Below, one piece after another: positions 1 through 7,728 of a stretch of DNA of 64,000 nt. The notes under the pieces were generated by a model. That model was not told the DNA's origin. It saw only the letters and a program-made list of their open reading frames with translations, and searched no databases. Made by a program: the position numbers and the translations under genes. Numbering within the stretch: position 1 is the stretch's first letter; each line of letters opens with the position of its first letter. This DNA comes from Hymenobacter persicinus (GTDB taxonomy: Bacteria > Bacteroidota > Bacteroidia > Cytophagales > Hymenobacteraceae): assembly GCF_004167665.1 (NCBI RefSeq), contig NZ_SEWE01000015.1:35034-99033 (forward strand), in the 5' to 3' direction.

Positions 1-620
1 CGCCTTCGTGGAGCACTCACCTCACCTTTACCAACGAGTTGCTGGCCCTCGAGCAAAACGCCGTGTTGCGCAGCCTGCCGCTGATTCAGAACCTTCGCCA
101 CGGGCACGAGCTGGTTCTCACGTCAGCCGATACAACTTTCGTGGAAGAGCAGCTGGCCCGGCTGGAAACCGAGTACCGCCGCCCCGGGGAGTGGCAGCAC
201 CGCATGCTCACGGCCCACCTGACCGTATTGCTCACCTACCTGAGCCGGCTGTACGCCGAGCAGTATCCGGCTGCTGAGCCCTCGGCCGACCAGCGGGTGC
301 TGCGGGCCTACCAGGCGAAGGTGGAAGAGTGCTTTCGGGAGCTGCACGAGGTGGGCGCCTACGCGGAGCTGCTGCACCTGTCGGCGGGGCATTTGAGTGA
401 GGTGGTAAAAGCCCAGAGCGGCAAGCCCGCCATCAAGCACCTGCACGAGCGGCTGGTGCTGGAAGCCCGCCGCCTGCTGCTGTACTCGCCCAGCCCGCTC
501 AAGGAAATTGCCTTCGACCTCGGATTTGCCGAGCCCTCGTACTTCGGCCGCTTCTTCAAGCGCGAAACCGGCGTGACCCCGGCCGAGTACCGCAGCATCA
601 GCCGCAAAATGTACCAGTAA
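1..620 (+). CDS. AraC family transcriptional regulator, 5'-truncated by window edge
   Basis: The frame is open from base 3 to a TAA stop at 618-620, so the N-terminal part lies upstream of the window. About 205 residues are visible. The last 100 or so form an AraC/XylS (HTH_18) DNA-binding domain: the second helix-turn-helix reads KEIAFDLGFAEPSYFGRFFK, and GVTPAEYR is the usual C-terminal signature. The visible N-terminal part (LLALEQNAVLRSLPLIQN...) looks like the tail of a cupin-like ligand-binding domain. It is probably a cytoplasmic activator. The SDR gene starts 79 bp downstream on the same strand and has its own -7-like box, so it is a plausible target; that link is inference. Ligand unknown. 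Confidence 0.9.
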   Translation, partial: PSWSTHLTFTNELLALEQNAVLRSLPLIQNLRHGHELVLTSADTTFVEEQLARLETEYRRPGEWQHRMLTAHLTVLLTYLSRLYAEQYPAAEPSADQRVLRAYQAKVEECFRELHEVGAYAELLHLSAGHLSEVVKAQSGKPAIKHLHERLVLEARRLLLYSPSPLKEIAFDLGFAEPSYFGRFFKRETGVTPAEYRSISRKMYQ

Positions 621-659
621 TGCCGCGGAATGGGTGCCGGCGGCGGCGGGCGGCGCCGG

Positions 660-667
660 TAGTTTTG
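660..667 (+). promoter_or_regulatory. Candidate Bacteroidota -7 box (TAnnTTTG)
   Basis: TAGTTTTG matches the Bacteroidota sigma-A -7 consensus TAnnTTTG. It lies 32 bases upstream of the SDR start codon at 700. I see no good TTTG -33 element at the usual distance, so this is a motif match only. Confidence 0.35.
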
Positions 668-699
668 TGCTGTTCATTAACCACCTGACCAGCTTCCTT

Positions 700-1437
700 A
701 TGAAAACTGCCCTCATTACCGGCGCCAACAAAAGCATCGGCTTCGAAGCCGCCCGCCAGCTGCTCCGGCTCGGCTACTACGTGTACCTGGGCAGCCGCGA
801 CGCCCACAAGGGCCAGCAGGCTGCCGACCAGCTCCGCGCCGAAGGCCTCACCCAGGTGGAGCCCCTGCTGCTCGACGTGACAGATAGCGCCTCCATTACC
901 GCCGCCCGCGCGGCCTTGGGCCAGAAAACACCCGTGCTGGACGTGCTCATCAACAACGCGGGCATCCTGGGCGGCATGTCGCAGCCCGCCCTCACCACCA
1001 GCCTCACGACCATCCGGGAAGTGTTCGACACTAACGTGTTCGGGGTAATCGAGGTGACGCAGGCCTTTATCGACCTGCTGCGGGAGTCGGTGGCGCCCCG
1101 CATCGTCAACGTCACCTCGGGCCTGGGCTCCCTGACGCTCCACAACGACCCAAGCTGGAAGTACTACGCCGTGAAAGGGGCCGCCTACCAGCCCTCTAAG
1201 GCTGCGCTGAACGCCTACACCATTATGCTGGCCTACGAGCTGCGCGACACGCCCTTCAAGGTCAACGCCGTGGACCCAGGCTACACCGCCACCGACTTCA
1301 ACCACTACAGCGGCCCGGGCACCGTGGCCGATGCCGCCGCCCGCGTGGTGAAAGCCGCGCTGTTGGGCCCCGACGGCCCGACCAGCCAGTTTTTCAGCGA
1401 CGATAACGCCCCGGAAACCGGCATCAGCCCCTGGTAG
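700..1437 (+). CDS. SDR family oxidoreductase
   Basis: This is a classical short-chain dehydrogenase/reductase of 245 residues, predicted cytoplasmic and NAD(P)H dependent. Visible features are the N-terminal cofactor motif TGANKSIG (residues 7-14), the NNAG motif after the fourth strand, a catalytic Ser in NVTSGLGS, and the YQPSK catalytic Tyr/Lys pair near residue 160. The PGYTATDF segment after the sixth strand is typical of carbonyl-reductase-like members. The Gly usually found in the cofactor loop (TGxxxGxG) is Ser here. The ATG at 700 is chosen because the protein then begins directly at the first beta strand; the frame extends upstream only as non-homologous sequence. Substrate cannot be inferred. 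Downstream of the truncated AraC gene. Confidence 0.9.
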   Translation: MKTALITGANKSIGFEAARQLLRLGYYVYLGSRDAHKGQQAADQLRAEGLTQVEPLLLDVTDSASITAARAALGQKTPVLDVLINNAGILGGMSQPALTTSLTTIREVFDTNVFGVIEVTQAFIDLLRESVAPRIVNVTSGLGSLTLHNDPSWKYYAVKGAAYQPSKAALNAYTIMLAYELRDTPFKVNAVDPGYTATDFNHYSGPGTVADAAARVVKAALLGPDGPTSQFFSDDNAPETGISPW

Positions 1438-1467
1438 GTAGACGGCCTTAGGCGAGCTAGGCCGGGC

Positions 1468-1692
1468 TTAACTCTCGTCGGGCAGCACCTCGGCGTGGAA
1501 GCCGGCTTCGCGCAGGAGCTGAATCAGGCCGGCGGGGGGGATGAAGGCGCCCGGGCTTTCCACCCGCAGAATTCGGTCACAGTCTTCGAGGTCGAAGCTG
1601 GCCCGGTAGTCCTGAAAATCGTGGTGAATCTGGGCCAGCAGCTGCCGGGCGTGGCGCCGGGCGCGGACGTTGGTTTTGAACACTTCTACCAT
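1468..1692 (-). CDS. Small conserved hypothetical protein (74 aa)
   Basis: The protein is MVEVFKTNV... followed by a basic helix (RARRHARQLLAQIHHDF) and a strand-like stretch DRILRVES, ending LLREAGFHAEVLPDES. This beta-alpha-beta-beta-alpha-beta order and the length resemble a ferredoxin-like (HMA-like) fold, but the CxxC metal site is absent. The opposite strand carries a longer frame, but this one has the more protein-like composition and starts at an ATG. It is cytoplasmic with no signal peptide. It is convergent with the SDR gene. Function unknown. Confidence 0.6.
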   Translation of the reverse strand: MVEVFKTNVRARRHARQLLAQIHHDFQDYRASFDLEDCDRILRVESPGAFIPPAGLIQLLREAGFHAEVLPDES

Positions 1693-1846
1693 AGCGCGGA
1701 GGTGTTTCGGGTCGGGGTGGAAAAGCGGCGGCTACTCGTGCCGGGCGGGCCGGCTGGTGGATACCGCCGGCGGAAAGGTAGGCAGGCTTTCGGCTTCGGC
1801 GGGAAAGCGGCCGAGTACTGACTAGGGTATCATCGGGCGCAGAAGC

Positions 1847-2254
1847 TTACGCGGCCGTCGACAGGCTGCCGGTGGCCGGGGCAAAAGCCGCAGCCCCGGT
1901 GCGGCGGCGGTTGAGCTGGTAAGACGCCGCAATCAGGGCAAAGCCGACCAGAATGGGTAGCCACTGCGCCGCGGGGTCACCGACGGCCACGCCCGAGTAC
2001 AGGGCCCCGGCCAAATCAAACACGAAACCGGCGTAAGCCCACTCCCGCAGGCGTGGAAAGCCCGGCACGAGCAAAGCAACTACGCCCAGCAGCTTGGCCA
2101 CGCCCAGAAAAGGCGACAAATAGGCCGGGTAGCCCAGGTGCTGCAGGCCGGCAATGGCTTCGGGCACGCTGAGCAGGTTGCTGACGCCCGACAGCGTCAT
2201 CAGGGCGGCCAGCAGGCCGGTGGTCAGCCAGTAAAACAGATTTAGCTTTTTCAT
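1847..2254 (-). CDS. DoxX-like family membrane protein
   Basis: This 135-residue protein has four predicted membrane helices: about 8-28, 45-66 ([18 protein letters not shown]), 72-90 and 98-115. The pattern [26 protein letters not shown] is characteristic of DoxX-like proteins in Bacteroidota. Biochemical function of this subfamily is not established; related DoxX proteins are linked to quinone or redox and oxidative-stress functions. It lies 84 bp downstream of the VOC-family gene on the same strand and is probably co-transcribed with it, with a GC-rich hairpin in the gap. Confidence 0.8.
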   Translation of the reverse strand: MKKLNLFYWLTTGLLAALMTLSGVSNLLSVPEAIAGLQHLGYPAYLSPFLGVAKLLGVVALLVPGFPRLREWAYAGFVFDLAGALYSGVAVGDPAAQWLPILVGFALIAASYQLNRRRTGAAAFAPATGSLSTAA

Positions 2255-2297
2255 AGCGCAGAAAGAAAGGGTGGGGAGAAAATGAGGCGGGAAGTCC

Positions 2298-2331
2298 CGA
2301 AGCCCGGGTGCCGTTCGGCGCCCGGGCTTCG
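2298..2331 (-). other. GC-rich hairpin between VOC and DoxX genes
   Basis: 15-base arms (2298-2312 and 2317-2331, one G-T pair) enclose a 4-base loop. No T-run follows on either strand, so this is more likely an mRNA stability or partial attenuation structure inside the VOC-DoxX transcript than an intrinsic terminator. Confidence 0.5.
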
Positions 2332-2338
2332 GGGCTAC

Positions 2339-2767
2339 TTACTGCTGGGCGGGCTGAGGCTTGTCGTAGTTGAGCATCCAGTCGATGCCGTACTGGTCGG
2401 CGAACATGCCGAAGGTGGCGCCCCAGAACGTGTCCTGCAGCTCCATGTTGATGGTACCGCCGGCTGAGAGCAATCTGTACAGACGCTGGATTTCCTCGGC
2501 GCTCTGACAATTAATAGACAGGGAAATCATGTCGCCCTTGGCCGCGAAGCCCAGGCCCGAATCGGAGGCCATCAGCACCATGTCGGGGGTGGTCAGGATG
2601 GCGTGCATCACGTTTTGCAGGGCTTCGGGTGCTACCTGCTCGGCGGCCGGCGTACCCGCGAAGGTTTGCACCGTCAGCTCGCCGCCGAGGCACTGCTGGT
2701 AGAAGGTCATGGCCTCGCGGCAGTTGCCGTTGAACGTGAGGTAGGGGGTGAGGCGGGGCGTATTCAT
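2339..2767 (-). CDS. VOC family (PhnB/glyoxalase-like) protein
   Basis: This 142-residue protein has the N-terminal signature of PhnB-type vicinal-oxygen-chelate proteins: [20 protein letters not shown] followed by LGGELTV. C-terminal matches are [20 protein letters not shown], including FADQYG, which is typical of the 3-demethylubiquinone methyltransferase-like/PhnB Pfam group. These are small cytoplasmic paired beta-alpha-beta-beta-beta proteins. Most have no proven activity and none is assignable here. It is first in a probable operon with the DoxX gene. The upstream 2768-2948 region contains a perfect 9-bp inverted repeat that could be its operator. Confidence 0.85.
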   Translation of the reverse strand: MNTPRLTPYLTFNGNCREAMTFYQQCLGGELTVQTFAGTPAAEQVAPEALQNVMHAILTTPDMVLMASDSGLGFAAKGDMISLSINCQSAEEIQRLYRLLSAGGTINMELQDTFWGATFGMFADQYGIDWMLNYDKPQPAQQ

Positions 2768-2816
2768 GGGGTGAAAAAAAGGAGGGTGAAAAAAGAAAAG
2801 GAAACCCGTTTGCTAA

Positions 2817-2843
2817 TAAATGTAGTAATATTCGCTACATTTA
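2817..2843. promoter_or_regulatory. Candidate operator: perfect 9-bp inverted repeat
   Basis: TAAATGTAG (2817-2825) and CTACATTTA (2835-2843) are perfect inverted repeats separated by 9 bases. They lie in an AT-rich stretch between the VOC gene (start 2767, minus) and the GlxA-type regulator (start 2949, plus). The size and symmetry fit a dimeric repressor site. No ArsR, TetR or MarR gene lies beside it in the window, so the cognate regulator is unknown. Confidence 0.5.
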
Positions 2844-2948
2844 ATCTTTCGACGCCAACAAAATTAGTAAAGCGGCCGGGGCTCCCACAGGGGCATTTCC
2901 GACTAATTCCGGGTTAATTGCGACACAACGATATTTCAGCTTGAAGCC

Positions 2949-3932
2949 ATGAAGCACATTGCAATCCTGGTTCCCAAGGGAGCCATTCTGGGCAGCATCG
3001 AGGGTCCGCGGCTCGTGTTTTCGGAAGTGAATGCCCTGCTGCGACGCATGGGCCAGCCCCCGCTGTTTCGGGTGCAGCTCGTGGGCCTCGAGCCGGCTAC
3101 CTCCGTTTGCGGGGGCCTCTACACCGTGGCCGCCGACGAGCTGCTGCCAGACGTGGGCCAAACGGATCTGGTCGTGATTCCGGCCGTGGATGGCGACCTG
3201 GAGCAGGCGCTGGAGCACAACCGTGCCTTGTTGCCCTGGATTGTGCAGCAGTACCAGGGCGGGGCCGAAGTGGCCAGCTTGTGCATGGGCGCTTTTCTGC
3301 TGGCCGCCACCGGCCTGATTACGGGCCGCCGGTGCACCACTCACTGGGCCGCCGCCCACGAGTTCCGGCGCCTGTTTCCGCAGGTCGAGCTGGTGGAAGA
3401 CCAACTGATTACCGACGAGCACGGTATCTACTCGAGCGGGGGCGCGATTTCCTACCTGAACTTGGTGCTGTACCTGATTGAGAAGTACGCGGGCCGGGAA
3501 ATGGCGGTGTTTTGCGCCAAAGTATTCCAAATTGACATCGAGCGGGTCAGTCAGTCGGCCTTCGTGGTCTTCAATGGGCAGAAGGAACACGAGGACGAGC
3601 TCATCAAAAAGGCCCAGACTTACATCGAAACCAACTATCGGGAGAAAATATCGGTGGACCAGCTGGCCGAAATGCTGGCGCTGGGCCGGCGCAACCTGGA
3701 GCGGCGCTTTAAGAAGGCCACGTCGAACTCGGTGGTGGAATACATTCAGCGGGTGAAGGTGGAAGTAGCCAAGAGCAGCCTGGAGTCGGGGCGGGAAAAC
3801 GTGAACGAGGTGATGTACAACGTGGGCTATTCCGACCCCAAGGCCTTCCGCGTCACCTTCAAGCGTGTCACGGGCCTGTCGCCCAAGCAGTACCGCAGCA
3901 AGTACAACCGCGAGGCGGCCGTGCCGGCGTAG
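2949..3932 (+). CDS. GlxA family transcriptional regulator (DJ-1/PfpI + AraC HTH)
   Basis: This 327-residue protein has two domains. Residues 1 to about 190 are a class I glutamine-amidotransferase-like (DJ-1/PfpI) fold, beginning HIAILVPKGAILGSIEGPR and containing the elbow VASLCMGAFLLAATGLITGRR with a Cys at the nucleophile position. Residues 220-320 are an AraC/XylS HTH domain (ISVDQLAEMLALGRRNLERR; VMYNVGYSDPKAFRVTFKR; TGLSPKQYR). GlxA-type regulators are generally not enzymes; the first domain senses an unknown ligand. It is divergent from the VOC-DoxX operon across an AT-rich promoter region with a palindrome, so it may regulate itself and that operon (inference). Confidence 0.93.
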   Translation: MKHIAILVPKGAILGSIEGPRLVFSEVNALLRRMGQPPLFRVQLVGLEPATSVCGGLYTVAADELLPDVGQTDLVVIPAVDGDLEQALEHNRALLPWIVQQYQGGAEVASLCMGAFLLAATGLITGRRCTTHWAAAHEFRRLFPQVELVEDQLITDEHGIYSSGGAISYLNLVLYLIEKYAGREMAVFCAKVFQIDIERVSQSAFVVFNGQKEHEDELIKKAQTYIETNYREKISVDQLAEMLALGRRNLERRFKKATSNSVVEYIQRVKVEVAKSSLESGRENVNEVMYNVGYSDPKAFRVTFKRVTGLSPKQYRSKYNREAAVPA

Positions 3933-4057
3933 GCCAGCCGGCGGCGTGGTCGGCGCTTGGGCCCGCCACCGAAGGCCCGGGAAAAGTTGAGTGGCTTGGG
4001 CAACCCCCGGCCCCGGGTCCGCATCTGACCGAACTGAACCATCTACCCCCTGCTCCC

Positions 4058-4756
4058 ATGAAAAACGCTGTTCTCGCCCTGCTTTTTGGTGCCGCCCTCG
4101 GCGTCACGACTACGGCCCAGGCCCAACAAGTAAAGCAAACCCGTTCCGTTGCCACGTTTCAGGCCGTGCACGCCGGGGGAGGTGTCAAAGTCGTTCTAAC
4201 TCCGGGCGCTGCCACCGCTGTAGTGGTGGAGGCTACGCCCGAGGTCCAGTCCCAGCTGCAGACCACGGTGAAGGACGGGGCGCTGGAAATCGGCTGGGAA
4301 TCCAGCTTGTCGCTGCGCAACAACCGCCGGGCCACCATCTACGTGACCTGCCCCCGGCTCACGGAGCTGGCCGTAAGCGGGGGCGCCACGGCCAAAGGCA
4401 CCACGCCATTTACCGTCAGCAGCTTCCGGCTCAGCGCCAGCGGTGGCGCTTCCGTCGATATGGCCCTGGCGGCCAAGGACCTGACCAGTGAGGTTTCCGG
4501 GGGCGGCTCGGTGTATCTGAACGGTACGGCGGCCCGGCAGGTGGCCACGGTGAGCGGTGGAGGCTCCTACCACGCCTATCCGCTGCAAAGCACCACGGCC
4601 GACGTGCGCGCCAGCAGCGGGGCCACGGCCGAAGTGCAGGTGGCCGGGGAATTGGCGGCCCAGGCCTCCAGCGGGGGCAGCGTGCGCTACAAGGGTGGGG
4701 CCCGCCTGACCCGGTCGCAGACCAGCAGCGGCGGCAGCGTGAGCCCCGCCCGCTAG
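4058..4756 (+). CDS. DUF2807 (head GIN domain) exported protein
   Basis: The 232-residue protein has a signal peptide (MKNAVLALLFGAALGVTTTA, cleavage near AQA-QQ) and then one DUF2807 domain. The repeated SGG, SGGA and SSGGS turns (for example VSGGGSVYL, ASSGATAEV, QASSGGSVRY) mark the right-handed beta-helical fold of this family. These proteins are periplasmic or outer-membrane associated and common in Bacteroidota; despite the old adhesin label, their role is not established. It is followed by a strong terminator, so it is probably monocistronic. The region between 3933 and 4057 holds its promoter, without an obvious consensus box. Confidence 0.88.
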   Translation: MKNAVLALLFGAALGVTTTAQAQQVKQTRSVATFQAVHAGGGVKVVLTPGAATAVVVEATPEVQSQLQTTVKDGALEIGWESSLSLRNNRRATIYVTCPRLTELAVSGGATAKGTTPFTVSSFRLSASGGASVDMALAAKDLTSEVSGGGSVYLNGTAARQVATVSGGGSYHAYPLQSTTADVRASSGATAEVQVAGELAAQASSGGSVRYKGGARLTRSQTSSGGSVSPAR

Positions 4757-4774
4757 CCTGATTTTGTTTCCATC

Positions 4775-4817
4775 AGCCCAGCTTTGGTTGCCCAGGCGGC
4801 CGGAGCTGGGCTTTTTT
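4775..4817 (+). terminator. Rho-independent terminator after DUF2807 gene
   Basis: AGCCCAGCT (4775-4783) pairs with AGCTGGGCT (4804-4812), followed by a run of six T. It lies 19 bases after the DUF2807 stop codon. Confidence 0.8.
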
Positions 4818-4905
4818 ACGGCCGGCCGGGGTCCGACTTACGTAGTTGATAATGCCCTGATTTTTACCTACTTTTCGGGTCTTATTCGTTTGCATTGCGC
4901 GCCGT

Positions 4906-5331
4906 ATGCCCCTGATTTCTACGCTTGATTTTCTGCAGGTCACGTACCGCCCGGAGCTACGGGTGCTCGTGCTGCGCTGGATGCGGCAAACGACCCTGGC
5001 CGAACTCCAGCAGGGCTACCAGGCGCTGCTGGCCGAAGCGGCCACGCACCAGTGTTGGTGCTGGCTGGTGGATGCCCGGCGCCGCGACTCGGCCAACCAG
5101 GACGGCACGCAGTGGATGATGGACGTGTTTTTTCCCCAGCTGGCGGGCCAGATCCACCACAAGGTGTATCTGGCGTACCTGTTTGCTCCCACCCACCTGC
5201 GGGAGCTGGAGGCCGACAATTCCGTGCCGGCCCTGACGTATTTCGACGGCCGGCCTTACCAAGTGGAGCGTTTCACGGAAGAGCTGGCCGCCATGCAGTG
5301 GCTGCAGCAGTGCCAGCGCGGAGGCCAGTAG
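4906..5331 (+). CDS. STAS/SpoIIAA-like small protein
   Basis: This 141-residue cytoplasmic protein has no signal peptide or membrane span. The alternating pattern (LRVLVLRWMRQTTLAELQQGYQALLAEA, then CWCWLVDARRRD, then KVYLAYLFAPTHL) fits the alpha/beta SpoIIAA-like fold seen in many Cytophagales proteins. It lacks the phosphorylatable Ser motif of true anti-anti-sigma factors, so it should not be called one. The next gene is a divergent relative with the same layout. Function unknown. Confidence 0.65.
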   Translation: MPLISTLDFLQVTYRPELRVLVLRWMRQTTLAELQQGYQALLAEAATHQCWCWLVDARRRDSANQDGTQWMMDVFFPQLAGQIHHKVYLAYLFAPTHLRELEADNSVPALTYFDGRPYQVERFTEELAAMQWLQQCQRGGQ

Positions 5332-5418
5332 AAAACGATTTCGCACCCGCAGCAGGACCTTTTGAATCCCGCCCCCGTATTTTTGCTTGTTTCCCAGTTT
5401 CAGCTGTTCTGCCCGGGC

Positions 5419-5871
5419 ATGAACCTTATTCCTCTCATCGATACCGCCGGAATTTCCATTGCCTTCGACCAGGACAATGGCTGGCTGTATTCGGACTGGA
5501 AGGGCGTGCACGACCAGGATTCGTCGCGGCAGGGCTGCCTGCTGATGCTGGAAGCCCTGCGGCGGCAGCCCTGCCGCAAAATCCTGAACGACAACTCCAA
5601 CATCATTCACACCAGCTTTCAGATTACGGAGGGCGGTATTGCCTGGCTGCGCGAAATGCGGGCCGCGGGCCTCGAATGCCTGGCCTGGGTGTACCCGCGG
5701 CATTTCGAGTCGCGGCAGGCTACGGAAGGGCTGCTGCCGCTGCTGGGGCCGCCCGCGGTGGTGGGGTTCGAGGATCTGGCTACGGCCTACATGTGGCTGA
5801 AGAAGTATGAACTACGCAACCTGGTACCCAACCCGGCCGACGACACGCTGACCGGCAAGCTGAGTCGCTAA
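5419..5871 (+). CDS. STAS/SpoIIAA-like small protein, second of a tandem pair
   Basis: This 150-residue protein starts at the ATG at 5419 (MNLIPLIDTAGISIAF); an upstream TTG in frame would add an unlikely leader. It shares the order of the preceding gene product: strand plus Trp (NGWLYSDWKGV), helix (SSRQGCLLMLEALRRQ), strand (CRKILNDNSNI), long helix (GGIAWLREMRAAG), strand (LECLAWVYPRHFES). This suggests an old tandem duplication. There are no membrane segments. Function unknown. A 252-bp gap follows before the PHP-domain gene. Confidence 0.65.
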   Translation: MNLIPLIDTAGISIAFDQDNGWLYSDWKGVHDQDSSRQGCLLMLEALRRQPCRKILNDNSNIIHTSFQITEGGIAWLREMRAAGLECLAWVYPRHFESRQATEGLLPLLGPPAVVGFEDLATAYMWLKKYELRNLVPNPADDTLTGKLSR

Positions 5872-6123
5872 GCTGAACTGGCTGCTCCGGGCTCGCAACG
5901 TTTCTTTGCTCAATCCAACTTCGTGTCGCAGGATTTTTTTGAGGGTGTTTTCACATTGGCAGGGAGCGGGAGAAAGTCGCACCCAGCGGCTTTGTGCCAG
6001 GGTATTTTGCTAAAATTCTGACTGGCAATAATTTCTGAACCGGGATAGAGCAAAAATCTGTACGATGATCATACGGGCAAAATAGTATCTTTGCTTCCCG
6101 CTCTTTTCTCACCTATTGCCCTA
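5872..6123. other. Intergenic region upstream of PHP-domain gene
   Basis: 252 bp without a credible frame. AT content rises towards 6000-6090. It holds the candidate -7 box at 6086-6093; I see nothing else defined. Confidence 0.5.
6086..6093 (+). promoter_or_regulatory. Candidate -7 box (TATCTTTG)
   Basis: TATCTTTG matches TAnnTTTG exactly and lies 30 bases before the ATG at 6124. A -33 TTTG is not obvious. Confidence 0.45.
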
Positions 6124-7545
6124 ATGAAAAAAACCTTAACTCTTCTCCTGGCAGTTTTCTGCTGGGCTACCTCGGCCCGTGCGCAGGCGCAGACCTACCA
6201 GTTTTACTACGGCAACCTGCACGCCCACTCGGCTTATTCCGACGGCAACCAGGACGAAGCCACTTCCCACGCCGCCACGCCCGCCCAGGACTACAGCTTT
6301 GCTAAGGCCTCGCTGCACCTGGACTTTCTCGGAATTTCGGAGCATAACCACGCCCAGGCTGGCATGAGCCTGCCGAACTACGCCAAGGGCCTGCGGCAGG
6401 CCGATAGCCTCACCACGGCCAGCTTCGTGGCCCTGTACGGTATGGAGTGGGGCGTTATTTCGGGTGGCGGCCACATTCTGGTGTATGGCGTAGATCAGCT
6501 GCTGGGCTGGGAAGCCGGCAACTTCAACGTGTTCGTAGCCAAAAACGACTATCAGAGCCTGTTTAAGCAAATCAACCGCCGGCCCGGGGCTTTTGCCCTG
6601 TTTGCTCACCCGCAGAGCGGCGACTACGGCAACCTGGCCGGCACGGCCGCCTTCAGCCCGCGCGCCGACAGCTCCGTGGTAGGCACGCCGTTGCGCTCCG
6701 GCCCGGCCACGTCCACCAACGTCACCTACTCTAACGCCTCGACGGGCTCCTACGAAAGCACTTATCAGCGCATGCTGGCCAAGGGCTACCACGTCGGCAT
6801 CAGCCTCGACCACGACAACCACAACACTACCTTCGGCCGCACCACGCCCGGCCGCCTGGTAATTCTGTCGCCGACGCTGACCAAAGCCAACCTGATGCAG
6901 GCCCTGCGCAACCGCCGCTTCTTCGCCTCCGATGACTGGAATGCCCAAGTGAATTTCACTCTGAACGGCCAGCCGATGGGTACCATCATGGAAGGTACCG
7001 GCAACGCTTCGTTGAGCGTGAATGTGGCCGACGGCGACAATGAGTCCGTGCGCTCCATCACCCTGATGCGGGGCGTACCCGCCAACGGCGTCAATGCCGT
7101 GTCGGTAGCTACCACGCCCGCCGGCACCGCCGCCCTCACCTACACCGACACCAACGTACCGAATTCGGCCTATTACTACTACGCCATCATCATCCAGAAC
7201 GACGGCGACCGTATCGTAACGTCGCCCATCTGGTACAGCCGCGGCGGCGTGACGGCTGCGGCTCCCGCCCAGGAACTGGCCGCCCTCGACGTGTTTCCCA
7301 ACCCGGTGCAGGGTGGCAGCACCACGCTGTCGTACTCGCTGCCCAAGGCTTCGCGCGTGACGCTGGAAGTGCTCGATAACCTGGGCCGCCCGGTGAGCGT
7401 GCTGGCGCAGGATGAGCAGCAGAGCGCCGGCCCGCACTCCTACGCGCTGTCGGTGAGCCAGCTGAACCTGGCCTCGGGCCTCTACACCGTGCGCCTGGTG
7501 CAGGCCACAGGCACTACGTACCGCAAGCTGGTGGTCGCCCAATAG
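6124..7545 (+). CDS. Exported PHP-domain (CehA/McbA-like) protein with T9SS sorting domain
   Basis: This 473-residue protein starts at the ATG at 6124, which directly begins the signal peptide MKKTLTLLLAVFCWATSARA. The PHP metal-binding motif HAHSAYSDG follows at once; later LGISEHNHA, FAHPQSGDYG and the GISLDHDNHN segment supply further His/Asp ligands. This is the arrangement of CehA/McbA-type metallohydrolases. The last 80 residues (DVFPNPVQGG..., LDNLGRPV, ASGLYTVRLV, RKLVVAQ) form a T9SS type A sorting domain, so the enzyme is predicted at the cell surface or secreted. It is likely a phosphoesterase or related hydrolase; substrate unknown. A terminator follows. Confidence 0.9.
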   Translation: MKKTLTLLLAVFCWATSARAQAQTYQFYYGNLHAHSAYSDGNQDEATSHAATPAQDYSFAKASLHLDFLGISEHNHAQAGMSLPNYAKGLRQADSLTTASFVALYGMEWGVISGGGHILVYGVDQLLGWEAGNFNVFVAKNDYQSLFKQINRRPGAFALFAHPQSGDYGNLAGTAAFSPRADSSVVGTPLRSGPATSTNVTYSNASTGSYESTYQRMLAKGYHVGISLDHDNHNTTFGRTTPGRLVILSPTLTKANLMQALRNRRFFASDDWNAQVNFTLNGQPMGTIMEGTGNASLSVNVADGDNESVRSITLMRGVPANGVNAVSVATTPAGTAALTYTDTNVPNSAYYYYAIIIQNDGDRIVTSPIWYSRGGVTAAAPAQELAALDVFPNPVQGGSTTLSYSLPKASRVTLEVLDNLGRPVSVLAQDEQQSAGPHSYALSVSQLNLASGLYTVRLVQATGTTYRKLVVAQ

Positions 7546-7563
7546 ACAGTTATTAGCCTTGTG

Positions 7564-7600
7564 AAAAGCCCCGGTCACGTCAGCGGCCGGGGCTTTTTGT
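7564..7600 (+). terminator. Rho-independent terminator after PHP-domain gene
   Basis: AAAAGCCCCGG (7564-7574) pairs with CCGGGGCTTTT (7587-7597), with a T-run continuing to 7598. Confidence 0.8.
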
Positions 7601-7728
7601 TGGGTGCGGCCACGGGAAATACGACGCAAAGGCAACTTGCGGGCAAGCCCGCTACGTAAGGATCAACCAGCGTTGCCGGTCGAAAACGTCGGCTGCTTTG
7701 TCCGTTTCTCACCTCCTGACCAGCTATT

